From: Pseudomonas bohemica
Lineage (GTDB): Bacteria; Pseudomonadota; Gammaproteobacteria; Pseudomonadales; Pseudomonadaceae
Length of the DNA stretch: 64,000 bases
Direction: 5' to 3'
NCBI RefSeq assembly: GCF_002934685.1
Contig: NZ_NKHL01000117.1
Coordinates: forward strand, 107,001 to 171,000
The notes under the pieces are model-generated. The model ran no database searches and had not been told where the DNA came from. It saw only the letters and a program-made list of their open reading frames with translations. Shown piece by piece: positions 53,941-63,189 of the stretch (position 1 is its first letter; each line of letters opens with the position of its first letter). A program made the position numbers and the translations under genes.

Positions 53941-54405
53941 AACGCTTCAATTCCTGCGCGCTAGCGCGAACATCTACTGGTGGTTGACTATGTACGACTG
54001 CATCAACGAAATAGTGCCGACCGATTCCTGACCATCGCCAGACGCCAACAAGGTTGCACGCACGCTCGACAGGTGACTTGAAATGAGGTTAAACAACATC
54101 GGGCATTGTACGGATTTGCACGCTGCGCGCCATGATAGTCTGGCGCGGACCTTGCAGATCTTCAAGCATCGATGACAACGAGCGATTTGATCATGCATTT
54201 TCTTTGCTGACAAAGGCTTATGGCCTGTTTTTGCCGCACTTTTTACCGCACTGCCGAACTGTCCAATGGCCATGATCCAAGTTATACGTACAAATCTGCC
54301 CCGCACTCCCCGTTGCAGTAACGGTCAACCGCCTGTGACCGCATTCGCGGGCCGTAGTTGCAATCCGGGCTGCACTCCCCTCCCCTCTCGCAAAGTCGGA
54401 ACGCC
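53941..54405. other. Intergenic region between ftsK and aat
   Basis: About 465 bases holding the divergent promoters of ftsK and aat. Nothing gene-like is supported on either strand. Confidence 0.5.
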
Positions 54406-55095
54406 ATGCTGACCTGGTTACAACGCGACACCCTCGATTTTCCGCCGCTGGAAAAAGCCATGCGTGAACCCAATGGATTGCTGGCGGGCGGCGGCGATCT
54501 GTCTGCCGATCGACTGATCCAGGCTTACCGGCATGGCTGTTTTCCGTGGTATCAACAGGGCCAGCCGATTCTCTGGTGGTCTCCAGACCCGCGCACGGTG
54601 CTGTTTCCTGAGGAGCTGCACGTTTCCCGCAGCTTGGCCAAGGTCCTGCGCCAACAGCGTTATGAGGTGACCTTCGATCAGGATTTCCCGGCCGTGATCC
54701 GAGCCTGCGCCGAGCCTCGTGCTTACGCCGAAGGCACCTGGATCACCGGCTCCATGCAGGCGGCGTATATCGAGCTGCACGCGCGTGGACATGCCCACAG
54801 CGTCGAGGTCCGGGAAGATGGCGAACTGGTGGGCGGCCTGTACGGCCTGGCCATGGGACAGCTGTTTTTTGGCGAGTCGATGTTCAGCCGGGCCGACAAT
54901 GCCTCCAAGGTCGGTTTTGCAACGCTGGTCGAACATCTCAAGGCGTGGGGCTTCGTTCTGATCGATTGCCAGATGCCGACACAACACCTGCAAAGCCTTG
55001 GCGCTCGTTCGATCCCCCGACAAACCTTCGCCGACTACCTGCACAAACACCTGGATCTGACAAATTCCGCCGACTGGTTACCTAGGCGAGTTTGA
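54406..55095 (+). CDS. aat: Leucyl/phenylalanyl-tRNA-protein transferase
   Basis: A 229-residue N-end-rule enzyme adding Leu or Phe to N-terminal Lys/Arg. Start MLTWLQRDTLDFPPLEKAM is the family N-terminus. ANGLLAGGGDLS-type sequence, HGCFPWYQQGQPILWWSPDPR and GGLYGLAMGQLFFGESMFSR are hallmark motifs. bpt follows 47 bases later; ClpS/ClpA downstream degrade the products. Confidence 0.97.
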   Translation: MLTWLQRDTLDFPPLEKAMREPNGLLAGGGDLSADRLIQAYRHGCFPWYQQGQPILWWSPDPRTVLFPEELHVSRSLAKVLRQQRYEVTFDQDFPAVIRACAEPRAYAEGTWITGSMQAAYIELHARGHAHSVEVREDGELVGGLYGLAMGQLFFGESMFSRADNASKVGFATLVEHLKAWGFVLIDCQMPTQHLQSLGARSIPRQTFADYLHKHLDLTNSADWLPRRV

Positions 55096-55142
55096 TTCGC
55101 CTGGCATACACTCTTACCTATAGTTTTTCTCGAGGGTTGATC

Positions 55143-55850
55143 ATGACCGAGCTGGCGCGGCTTAAGTTTTATGCCACTCAACCCCACTCCTGCAGCTACC
55201 TGCCCGAAGAGCAAGCCACCACGCTGTTCCTCGATCCCAGCCAGCCGATGGATGTTCAGGTCTATGCTGACCTTTCCGACATGGGGTTTCGCCGCAGTGG
55301 CGATCATCTCTACCGTCCGCACTGCCAGAACTGCAGTGCTTGCGTACCTGCCCGTATTCCGGTGGGACTTTTCGTACCCGATCGTCAGCAGAAACGTATT
55401 TTCAAGAAAAACGCCGACATCGAGGTCACCGGTACCAAGCCGCATTTCAGCGAAGAATATTTCGACCTGTATCAGCGATACATCGAACAGCGTCACGCCG
55501 ACGGCGACATGTACCCGCCCAGTCGTGATCAGTTTTCGACGTTCCTGGTCCGCGACCTGCCATTTTCCCGTTTCTATGAGTTCCGTCTCGACGGGCGCCT
55601 GCTGGCCGTTGCGGTGACCGACCTGTTGCCAAACGGGCTGTCGGCTGTGTACACATTTTATGAGCCGGCTGAGGAGCGTCGCAGCCTGGGACGCTATGCC
55701 ATCCTCTGGCAAATCGCCGAAGCCGCTCGTCTGCAGTTGCATGCGGTGTATCTCGGCTACTGGATCAAGAACTGCAAAAAGATGAACTACAAGACCCAAT
55801 ATCGCCCCATCGAACTGCTGACCAATCAAAGATGGGTCACTCTTTACTGA
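55143..55850 (+). CDS. bpt: Aspartate/glutamate leucyltransferase (Bpt)
   Basis: A 235-residue arginyltransferase-family protein that adds Leu to N-terminal Asp/Glu. Start MTELARLKFYATQPHSCSYL is typical. The CQNCSACVPARIPV segment carries the cysteine cluster of the N domain; the acetyltransferase-like C domain includes YLGYWIKNCKKMNYKTQYRP. It shares an operon with aat. Confidence 0.96.
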   Translation: MTELARLKFYATQPHSCSYLPEEQATTLFLDPSQPMDVQVYADLSDMGFRRSGDHLYRPHCQNCSACVPARIPVGLFVPDRQQKRIFKKNADIEVTGTKPHFSEEYFDLYQRYIEQRHADGDMYPPSRDQFSTFLVRDLPFSRFYEFRLDGRLLAVAVTDLLPNGLSAVYTFYEPAEERRSLGRYAILWQIAEAARLQLHAVYLGYWIKNCKKMNYKTQYRPIELLTNQRWVTLY

Positions 55851-55951
55851 ATTCCTTGGCTTGAACCCCACTTTTCGGGCACAATGCAGCCCGCTTTTGC
55901 CTGGCTGCCGTTTGCACCGGGCCATTCATTGGATACCGAGGGCTTTACTGC

Positions 55952-56170
55952 ATGTCGAAAGAAGACAGCTTCGAAATGGAAGGCACTGTCGTCGACACCC
56001 TGCCCAACACCATGTTCCGTGTGGAGTTGGAAAATGGGCACGTCGTAACCGCGCACATCTCCGGCAAGATGCGCAAGAACTACATTCGTATTCTTACCGG
56101 CGATAAGGTCCGCGTTGAGCTGACGCCCTACGACTTGAGCAAAGGACGCATCACCTACCGCGCCCGCTAA
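55952..56170 (+). CDS. infA: Translation initiation factor IF-1
   Basis: A 72-residue OB-fold protein: [20 protein letters not shown], then [19 protein letters not shown] and ending [10 protein letters not shown], the universal IF-1 pattern. It is followed by a strong terminator. Confidence 0.98.
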
Positions 56171-56183
56171 CAGGTCTTAACAG

Positions 56184-56211
56184 AAACGCCCGGTTCATAC
56201 CGGGCGTTTTT
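56184..56211 (+). terminator. infA terminator
   Basis: aaacgcccgg, loop ttcata, ccgggcgttt plus TT: a ten-base stem with a T run, 14 bases after the infA stop. Confidence 0.92.
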
Positions 56212-56232
56212 GTTGGCGCAAGATTTGTCCGC

Positions 56233-56321
56233 TGCAAGAGCGCGCTTACCCGTGATAGCGCTTGGCCGAACCACATCAACTGGCTGACGCGACGCGAGCG
56301 CGGGCAAGCGCGCTCCTACAG
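56233..56321. repeat. Degenerate REPIN (family B)
   Basis: The right arm gagcgcgggcaagcgcgctc is a good family B core; the left arm gagcgcgcttacccgtgata has drifted. It lies between the infA and clpA terminators. Confidence 0.65.
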
Positions 56322-56344
56322 AGACCATGTATTTCGCAGACAGC

Positions 56345-56372
56345 AAAAAGGCGCCCGCATCGGCGCCTTTCT
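56345..56372 (-). terminator. clpA terminator
   Basis: On the minus strand aaaggcgcc, a short loop and ggcgcctttttg form a nine-base stem with a T run, 20 bases after the clpA stop. Confidence 0.9.
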
Positions 56373-56391
56373 GCTGTGCTGCAACGAAACG

Positions 56392-58662
56392 TCAGGCCAT
56401 CTCAGCCGTGGTCTCGTAGTCGAACGTGATCTCGCCATCCTTCAGGCCGATGTGAACCACACCGCCATGTTCGGAGAGATCACCAAAGAGAATCTCCTCG
56501 GCCAGTGGACGCTTGATCTTATCCTGGATCAGACGCGCCATCGGACGAGCGCCCATCTGCGCGTCGTATCCGCCTTCCGCCAGCCAGCTGCGCGCTGCAT
56601 CGGAGACTTCGAGCAGAACCCTCTTGTCTTCCAGCTGCGCCTGAAGTTCGGTGAGGAACTTGTCCACCACACTCTTGATGACCTCGTGACTCAGGCGACC
56701 AAACTGAATGATGGTGTCCAGACGATTGCGGAATTCCGGCGTGAAGCTCTTCTTGATGACTTCCATCGCATCGGACGAATGGTCCTGATGAGTGAAGCCG
56801 ATCGAAGCACGCGCCGCGGTTTCCGCACCGGCGTTGGTGGTCATGATCACGATCACATTGCGGAAGTCCGCTTTGCGGCCGTTATTGTCGGTCAAGGTGC
56901 CGTGGTCCATCACCTGCAGCAGCAGGTTGAAGACTTCCGGATGGGCCTTTTCGATTTCATCGAGTAACAACACGCAATGCGGCTGCTTGGTGATAGCTTC
57001 CGTCAACAGACCACCCTGATCGAACCCGACATAACCCGGAGGCGCACCGATCAGACGCGATACGGTGTGACGCTCCATGTACTCGGACATGTCGAAACGG
57101 ACCAACTCGATCCCCAGGGCCTTGGCCAACTGGCGTGCAGCCTCGGTTTTACCCACCCCGGTCGGACCTGCGAACAGGAATGACCCTACGGGTTTATCCG
57201 GGGATTTCAGACCGGCACGAGACAGCTTGATCGCAGTGGACAGCGAGTCGATCGCCGCATCCTGACCGAACACAGTCAGCTTGAGATCGCGCTCGAGGTT
57301 ACGCAGCAGTTCCTTGTCGGAACTGTTGACGTGCTTAGGTGGAATCCGCGCGATTTTCGCGACGATGTCTTCAACTTGTGGCACATCGATACGTTTGACG
57401 CGCAACTCGACCGGCTGCAGACGCTGATAGGCGCCTGCCTCGTCAATCACGTCAATTGCCTTGTCAGGCATGTGACGATCATTGATGTAGCGCGACGCCA
57501 GTTCAGCAGCGGCACGCAGGGCTTCATCGCTGTATTCGATGTTGTGATGCTGTTCAAAACGACCTTTCAGGCCACGCAGAATGCCGATGGTGTCTTCGAC
57601 AGATGGTTCGGACACATCGACTTTCTGGAAGCGACGAGCCAGCGCGCGATCTTTCTCGAAAATGCCGCGGAATTCCTGGAATGTGGTCGAACCGATGCAG
57701 CGGATGTCACCCGACGACAGCAGCGGTTTGAGCAGGTTGGAGGCATCCATCACCCCGCCCGACGCAGCACCGGCACCAATGATGGTGTGGATTTCGTCGA
57801 TGAACAGGATGGCATGCGGACGTTTCTTCAGTTCACCAAGCAGCGCCTTGAAGCGCTTCTCGAAGTCGCCGCGGTATTTGGTACCGGCCAGCAGTGCACC
57901 AAGATCCAGCGAGTAGACCACGCTGTTAGCCAGCAGGTCCGGCACCTGATTGTCGACGATACGCTTGGCCAGGCCTTCGGCGATGGCGGTTTTACCGACG
58001 CCGGCCTCACCGACCAGCAACGGGTTGTTCTTGCGACGGCGCGCGAGAATCTGAGCGACACGCTCGACTTCCAGCTCACGGCCCACCAACGGATCGATGC
58101 GGCCCTGACGGGCCAGTTCATTCAGGTTGCTGGCATAGGCATCCAGAGGATTGCCCGAAGAAGAAGACTCACCGCCCTCATCATCCTGCATATCTTGCTC
58201 ACCTTCAGAGTGATCGCCATGCCCAGGCACCTTGGAAATACCGTGAGCGATATAGTTGACGACATCGATTCGGGCAACGCTCTGCTGTTTCAGCAGAAAC
58301 ACTGCCTGACTTTCCTGCTCACTGAAAATCGCCACCAGAACGTTTGCGCCGGTGACTTCACGCTTACCGGAACTCTGCACATGGAACACGGCACGCTGGA
58401 GCACGCGCTGGAAGCCCAGGGTGGGTTGGGTCTCGCGATCCTCGTCATGTACGGGGATCAGCGGCGTGGTGGAGTCGATGAACTCCTGAAGGTCGTGTTT
58501 GAGTTTGTCGAGGTTCGCGCCGCAGGCACGCAGAACAGTGGCGGCAGCCTCATTGTCCAATAGGGCCAAAAGAAGGTGCTCCACGGTCATGAATTCATGA
58601 CGTTTGGAGCGGGCCTCCTTGAAAGCCAAATTGAGGGTGACTTCGAGCTCACGGTTTAACAT
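56392..58662 (-). CDS. clpA: ClpA, ATPase subunit of the ClpAP protease
   Basis: A 756-residue HSP100 unfoldase. The N domain is 1-140; an acidic, Ser-rich linker (about 150-172) follows; D1 has Walker A GEAGVGKTA and D2 has GPTGVGKTE. A ClpP-binding loop of the IGL/IGF type is present in D2 (ASIGFTHQDH). It unfolds N-end-rule substrates delivered by ClpS, encoded 29 bases upstream. Confidence 0.98.
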   Translation of the reverse strand: MLNRELEVTLNLAFKEARSKRHEFMTVEHLLLALLDNEAAATVLRACGANLDKLKHDLQEFIDSTTPLIPVHDEDRETQPTLGFQRVLQRAVFHVQSSGKREVTGANVLVAIFSEQESQAVFLLKQQSVARIDVVNYIAHGISKVPGHGDHSEGEQDMQDDEGGESSSSGNPLDAYASNLNELARQGRIDPLVGRELEVERVAQILARRRKNNPLLVGEAGVGKTAIAEGLAKRIVDNQVPDLLANSVVYSLDLGALLAGTKYRGDFEKRFKALLGELKKRPHAILFIDEIHTIIGAGAASGGVMDASNLLKPLLSSGDIRCIGSTTFQEFRGIFEKDRALARRFQKVDVSEPSVEDTIGILRGLKGRFEQHHNIEYSDEALRAAAELASRYINDRHMPDKAIDVIDEAGAYQRLQPVELRVKRIDVPQVEDIVAKIARIPPKHVNSSDKELLRNLERDLKLTVFGQDAAIDSLSTAIKLSRAGLKSPDKPVGSFLFAGPTGVGKTEAARQLAKALGIELVRFDMSEYMERHTVSRLIGAPPGYVGFDQGGLLTEAITKQPHCVLLLDEIEKAHPEVFNLLLQVMDHGTLTDNNGRKADFRNVIVIMTTNAGAETAARASIGFTHQDHSSDAMEVIKKSFTPEFRNRLDTIIQFGRLSHEVIKSVVDKFLTELQAQLEDKRVLLEVSDAARSWLAEGGYDAQMGARPMARLIQDKIKRPLAEEILFGDLSEHGGVVHIGLKDGEITFDYETTAEMA

Positions 58663-58691
58663 AGCTTCACCTCATACCCAAGTGTCCGGCG

Positions 58692-59054
58692 TTAACCGTC
58701 CTTCTCGATCTCACAGAGTAGCGGATGCTGGCTTTCCCTGGCGTATTGGTTGACCTGCATTGCCTTGGTCTCGGCGATGTCGCGGGTAAACAATCCGCAC
58801 ACTGCCCGTCCCTCTGTATGGACGGCCAGCATGACCTTGGTCGCCAGCTCACGATTCAGGTTGAAGAACACCTCGAGCACTTCGACAACGAAATCCATCG
58901 GGGTGTAGTCATCGTTGAATAAAACCACCTTGTACATCGGTGGTACCTGCAATGTCGGCTTGGCTTCCTGTACAGCGATGCCCGCCGCTTCGTCCTCATG
59001 GGATTGCGGATCATCCTGATTGAATGTTAGTCGAATCTTGCTGATTGCATGCAT
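58692..59054 (-). CDS. clpS: ClpS, N-end-rule adaptor
   Basis: A 120-residue adaptor, somewhat longer at the N-terminus than E. coli ClpS. The core VVLFNDDYTPMDFVVEVLE contains the Asn-Asp pair that reads the N-terminal residue, and TEGRAVCGLFTRDIAETKA completes the pocket. It passes Leu/Phe-tagged proteins to ClpA. Confidence 0.97.
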   Translation of the reverse strand: MHAISKIRLTFNQDDPQSHEDEAAGIAVQEAKPTLQVPPMYKVVLFNDDYTPMDFVVEVLEVFFNLNRELATKVMLAVHTEGRAVCGLFTRDIAETKAMQVNQYARESQHPLLCEIEKDG

Positions 59055-59276
59055 GGTAAAGAAGGTTCGTAGGGGACGAAATTGAAATAAGTAGTCACGA
59101 TCATGCAGGTTTTCAACTGGACTGCCGCTTGACCTTGACTATCGGCTAATCGGTGTTACAAACAATAGAACCCACATTGGGTAAAAAGGGTCCGCGCAGT
59201 CAACCAAAATTTTTTAGGTCCGGCGGATGAGAGGTGATGATACTCCCATCGGAGTCCTTTGCAGAGGGATGTGACT

Positions 59277-59546
59277 ATGCTAAGCGGTAAGGTCAAGTGG
59301 TTTAACAACGCCAAGGGGTATGGCTTCATCGTTGAAGATGGCAAGTCCGAGGACCTGTTTGCTCATTACTCGGCGATCAAAATGGACGGATACAAGACGC
59401 TCAAGGCCGGCCAACCGGTCAACTTCGAGATCATCCAGGGCCCCAAAGGCTTGCATGCTGTGGATATCACAGCACATGCCGCGGCAACCAAAGATCACGT
59501 CAACGCAAACGCCACGCAACATGAGCACAGCAAGGATCACGCCTGA
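59277..59546 (+). CDS. cspD: Cold-shock-domain protein CspD
   Basis: An 89-residue CSD protein, start MLSGKVKWFNNAKGYGFIVE with an aga-ggga ribosome-binding site. RNP1 (KGYGFIV) is intact; the RNP2 region reads DLFAHYSAI. The tail of about 22 residues is His/Ala-rich, as in CspD proteins that block replication initiation. It is divergent from clpS, the conserved order. Confidence 0.95.
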   Translation: MLSGKVKWFNNAKGYGFIVEDGKSEDLFAHYSAIKMDGYKTLKAGQPVNFEIIQGPKGLHAVDITAHAAATKDHVNANATQHEHSKDHA

Positions 59547-60206
59547 GCCGGACCGTTCAAGCGCGAGACTCATGAAAACCGGGCAGCTCACCCAGTGAGC
59601 TGACCGGTTTTTTTTTGCGCACCAACTGCTGCTTCTTCTTATATAGACGAATGGGGCCATGATGCCGAGGTCGACAAAGACAGTACTCTGGCTCCAGCCA
59701 GAATCCAGGCATTCGACGACCTCCGCGGGCCAATTCACCCCTCCGACGACTGCAACCACGGCTCGAATGCTCCTTTAGTCGCAATCCGACTTGCGATTCA
59801 TCGGCCCTTCGCTACCCGTTTACGACTGCGACAGTCTGCCGCAGCCCCCGTAAGACGCGGGCTTCGAGGTTTTGCGGAAATTTCGCGACGGGAACCGGGA
59901 GGCTGAATCGATCAATGCGCCTGTCAAGCGTTCACACTACTATCGTATTAATGGCCGGGACCGGTGGTATACTTGCCGCCGGTGACCATAGGGTCATCGG
60001 GGGCCGAGCCATCTGAAACGAGACTTTCAGCCCTCGACAGGCCGCACTCTCAACCAGAGTACAGCCGCTTGACGCTCGACTGATGTACCCCATATCACGC
60101 GACGAAATTCTCGACTTTCGGCTCATCGATACCTTGGGCGAAAGTGCCTACCCTGCGCATCTCGAAATTTTGTGTACGCTCAGCAAAGAAGAGAGTTATC
60201 CCGAAA
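59547..60206. other. Intergenic region between cspD and idh
   Basis: 660 bases. The left part holds the cspD terminator; a TATACT at 59,968-59,973 may be an idh -10 element. No isocitrate dehydrogenase gene of the icd type is found here, although I recall icd next to idh in other Pseudomonas. Confidence 0.5.
59575..59617 (+). terminator. cspD terminator
   Basis: aaaaccgg-cagctca, loop cccag, tgagctg-ccggtttt followed by a T run: a 15-base-pair stem with one unpaired base on each side. Confidence 0.92.
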
Positions 60207-62432
60207 ATGTCCAACCGCTCGAAGATCATCTATACCTTCACCGACGAAGCTCCTGCCCTCGCCACCTACTCGTTGCTTCCAATCATCGAAGCATTCACCG
60301 CCTCCGCCGATATTACCGTCGAAACCCGCGACATCTCTCTTGCAGCCCGTATCCTGGCCAGCTTCCCCGAGCGCCTGGGTGACAAGAAGGTTTCCGACGA
60401 TCTGGCCGAGCTGGGCGAACTGGCGACCACTCCAGAAGCGAACATCATCAAGCTGCCGAACATCAGCGCCTCGGTCCCGCAACTGAAAGCGGCGATCAAG
60501 GAACTGCAGGCCAAGGGCTACGACATCCCGGACTACCCGGATGAAGTCGTGACCGAAGCCGACAAGGTGGCTCGTGCTGGCTACGACAAGGTAAAAGGCA
60601 GTGCCGTGAACCCGGTTCTGCGTGAAGGTAATTCTGATCGTCGCGCACCGCTTTCGGTCAAGAACTATGCGCGCAAGCACCCGCACAAGATGGGCGCCTG
60701 GGCTGCAGACTCCAAGTCCCACGTTGCCCACATGGACAGCGGTGACTTCTACGGCAGCGAAAAATCCTCGCTGATCGAAGCCGCAGGCTCGGTGAAGATC
60801 GAACTGATCGGCAAAGATGGCAGCACCACCGTGCTGAAAGACAAGACCTCGGTTCTCGCTGGTGAAATCATCGACAGCGCAGTGATGAGCAAGAAAGCTC
60901 TGCGCGCGTTCGTGGCCAAGGAAATCGAAGACGCCAAGAAACTGGGCGTCCTGTTCTCCGTTCACCTGAAAGCTACCATGATGAAGGTCTCCGACCCGAT
61001 CATGTTCGGCGAATTCGTTGCCGAGTACTATCAGGACGCGCTGAGCAAGCACGCAGATGTCCTCAAGGAAATCGGCTTCAGCTTGAACAACGGTATCGGC
61101 GACCTGTACGCCCGCATCAAGACACTGCCAGCCGACCAGCAGGCGCAGATCGAAGCGGACGTCAAAGCCGTTTACGCGACCCGCCCTCCTCTGGCGATGG
61201 TCAATTCCGACAAGGGCATCACTAACCTTCACGTACCGAGCGACGTCATCGTGGATGCCTCGATGCCTGCGATGATTCGTGATTCCGGCAAGATGTGGAA
61301 CAACGAAGGCGTCCTGCAGGACACCAAGGCCGTGATCCCGGATCGCTGCTATGCCACCATCTACCAGGCTGTCATCGAAGACTGCAAGAAACACGGCGCC
61401 TTCGATCCGACCACCATGGGCAGCGTGCCGAACGTTGGCCTGATGGCGCAGAAAGCCGAAGAATATGGCTCCCATAACAAGACCTTCCAGATCGAGACTG
61501 ACGGCGTTGTCCGCGTTACCGATGACAAAGGTCAGGTGTTGATGGAGCAGAACGTCGAAGCCGGCGACATCTGGCGCATGTGCCAGACCAAAGACGCGCC
61601 GATCCAGGACTGGGTCAAACTGGCCGTCAACCGCTCGCGCCTGAGCAACACTCCGGCAATCTTCTGGCTGGACCCACAGCGCGCCCACGACGCCGTGATG
61701 ATCAAGAAGGTCGAGAAATACCTGAAGGATCACGACATCACCGGCCTGGACATCAGCATCAAGTCGCCAGTTGAAGCGATGAAGGTTTCCCTGGAGCGCA
61801 TCCGCGCTGGCAAGGACACCATCTCGGTAACCGGCAACGTGCTGCGTGACTACCTGACCGACCTGTTCCCGATCATGGAACTGGGCACGAGCGCCAAGAT
61901 GCTGTCGATCGTTCCGCTGATGAATGGCGGCGGTCTGTTCGAAACCGGCGCTGGCGGTTCGGCTCCGAAGCACGTTCAGCAGCTCAATGAAGAGAACTTC
62001 CTGCGTTGGGACTCGCTGGGTGAGTTCCTGGCGCTGGCCGCCTCGCTGGAGCACCTGGGCAACACCTACAACAACCCGAAAGCACTGGTACTTGCCACTG
62101 CCCTGGACAAGGCCACCGGCCAGTTCCTGGACAACAACAAGTCGCCATCGCGCAAGGTTGGCGGTATCGACAACCGTGGCAGCCATTTCTACCTGGCCAC
62201 CTACTGGGCCCAGGCTTTGGCTGCCCAGACCGAAGATACTGCGCTGCAAGCCAAGTTCACCGAGCTGGCGAAAACCCTGACCGACAATGAAGCGACCATC
62301 GTCGCCGAGCTGAACAGCGTACAGGGCAAGCCTCTCGACATCGGCGGCTACTATTTCGCCACGCCGGAACTGGCCAGCAAAGCCATGCGTCCTAGCAAGA
62401 CCCTGAACGACGCGATCAACGCGCTCAAGTAA
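60207..62432 (+). CDS. idh: Monomeric NADP-dependent isocitrate dehydrogenase (IDH-II)
   Basis: A 741-residue monomeric IDH converting isocitrate to 2-oxoglutarate and NADPH. The start MSNRSKIIYTFTDEAPALAT is the family N-terminus. Landmarks are DSGDFYGSEKS, KATMMKVSDPIMFGEFV (isocitrate/metal), NNGIGDLYARI, and GSVPNVGLMAQKAEEYGSH near the coenzyme site. Full length and intact. Confidence 0.97.
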   Translation: MSNRSKIIYTFTDEAPALATYSLLPIIEAFTASADITVETRDISLAARILASFPERLGDKKVSDDLAELGELATTPEANIIKLPNISASVPQLKAAIKELQAKGYDIPDYPDEVVTEADKVARAGYDKVKGSAVNPVLREGNSDRRAPLSVKNYARKHPHKMGAWAADSKSHVAHMDSGDFYGSEKSSLIEAAGSVKIELIGKDGSTTVLKDKTSVLAGEIIDSAVMSKKALRAFVAKEIEDAKKLGVLFSVHLKATMMKVSDPIMFGEFVAEYYQDALSKHADVLKEIGFSLNNGIGDLYARIKTLPADQQAQIEADVKAVYATRPPLAMVNSDKGITNLHVPSDVIVDASMPAMIRDSGKMWNNEGVLQDTKAVIPDRCYATIYQAVIEDCKKHGAFDPTTMGSVPNVGLMAQKAEEYGSHNKTFQIETDGVVRVTDDKGQVLMEQNVEAGDIWRMCQTKDAPIQDWVKLAVNRSRLSNTPAIFWLDPQRAHDAVMIKKVEKYLKDHDITGLDISIKSPVEAMKVSLERIRAGKDTISVTGNVLRDYLTDLFPIMELGTSAKMLSIVPLMNGGGLFETGAGGSAPKHVQQLNEENFLRWDSLGEFLALAASLEHLGNTYNNPKALVLATALDKATGQFLDNNKSPSRKVGGIDNRGSHFYLATYWAQALAAQTEDTALQAKFTELAKTLTDNEATIVAELNSVQGKPLDIGGYYFATPELASKAMRPSKTLNDAINALK

Positions 62433-62472
62433 GCCTTGCCGGATCGGCGTCACCGAGCCGAACGCAATGCGA

Positions 62473-62499
62473 AAGCCCCGGCCCTGTGCCGGGGTTTTT
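62473..62499 (+). terminator. idh terminator
   Basis: aaagccccggc, short loop, gccggggttttt: a strong GC stem with a T run, about 40 bases after the stop codon. Confidence 0.92.
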
Positions 62500-62559
62500 C
62501 TTTTGTGCTTGGGTCCACACAATCCCGTGAAGGAGCAGCGTGACCTTAAATCCAATGGC

Positions 62560-62644
62560 GGAGCGAGCTTGCTCGCGAAGGGGTCATCGGCCTCAACATG
62601 ATTGCTAACTGACCCACCGCTTTCGCGAGCAAGCTGGCTCACAA
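62560..62644. repeat. REPIN (family C)
   Basis: Inverted cores ggagcgagcttgctcgcgaa and ttcgcgagcaagctggctca lie upstream of nudJ. The gcgagcttgctcgc core is a third REP variant in this window. Confidence 0.8.
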
Positions 62645-62678
62645 TGATCTTCATTTGCCACCCTATCGGGACTTTCTC

Positions 62679-63119
62679 ATGCCTTGGCAACCTCACATCA
62701 CCGTCGCCACCATCATCGAAGACAATGGTCGCTTCCTGTTCGTCGAAGAGTCCAAGAACGACAAACTCGTGCTCAACCAACCCGCCGGGCACCTTGAAGC
62801 CAACGAAACCCTGCGCGAAGCGGCCATCCGCGAAACGCTGGAAGAAACCGGCTGGGACGTCGAGCTGACTGGCGTGGTCGGGATTTACCTGTACACCGCC
62901 CCGAGCAATGGCGTGACCTATCAGCGGGTGTGCTTCTCTGCCAAGGCCGTCAAACACCATCCCGACCGCGCATTGGATACCGGTATCGTCGGCGCGCCGT
63001 GGTTCACCCGCGACGAACTGGCCAGCCAGCCGGCACGCTGGCGCAGTCATCTGGTCCTGGAGTGCATCGACGACTACCTCGCAGGCCCCGTGCACAGCCT
63101 GGATGTCGTGCGCAATTGA
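62679..63119 (+). CDS. nudJ: NUDIX hydrolase, NudJ-like
   Basis: A 146-residue NUDIX phosphohydrolase starting MPWQPHITVATIIEDNGRFL. The NUDIX box is complete: GHLEANETLREAAIRETLEE followed by TGW. NudJ removes phosphate from hydroxymethylpyrimidine diphosphate and nucleoside di/triphosphates. It sits 70 bases before mnmA, a pairing common in gamma-proteobacteria. Confidence 0.94.
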   Translation: MPWQPHITVATIIEDNGRFLFVEESKNDKLVLNQPAGHLEANETLREAAIRETLEETGWDVELTGVVGIYLYTAPSNGVTYQRVCFSAKAVKHHPDRALDTGIVGAPWFTRDELASQPARWRSHLVLECIDDYLAGPVHSLDVVRN

Positions 63120-63189
63120 ATAGCTTTTAGCCTTGAGGCCGACTCCCTGCTAGAATCGCGTCCTTTTCCAGACTACCCATCGAATACCT

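Noticed and set aside
60180..63095. 971-codon open frame antisense to idh and nudJ
   Set aside because: It crosses two convincing genes and a terminator; no domain is visible in it.
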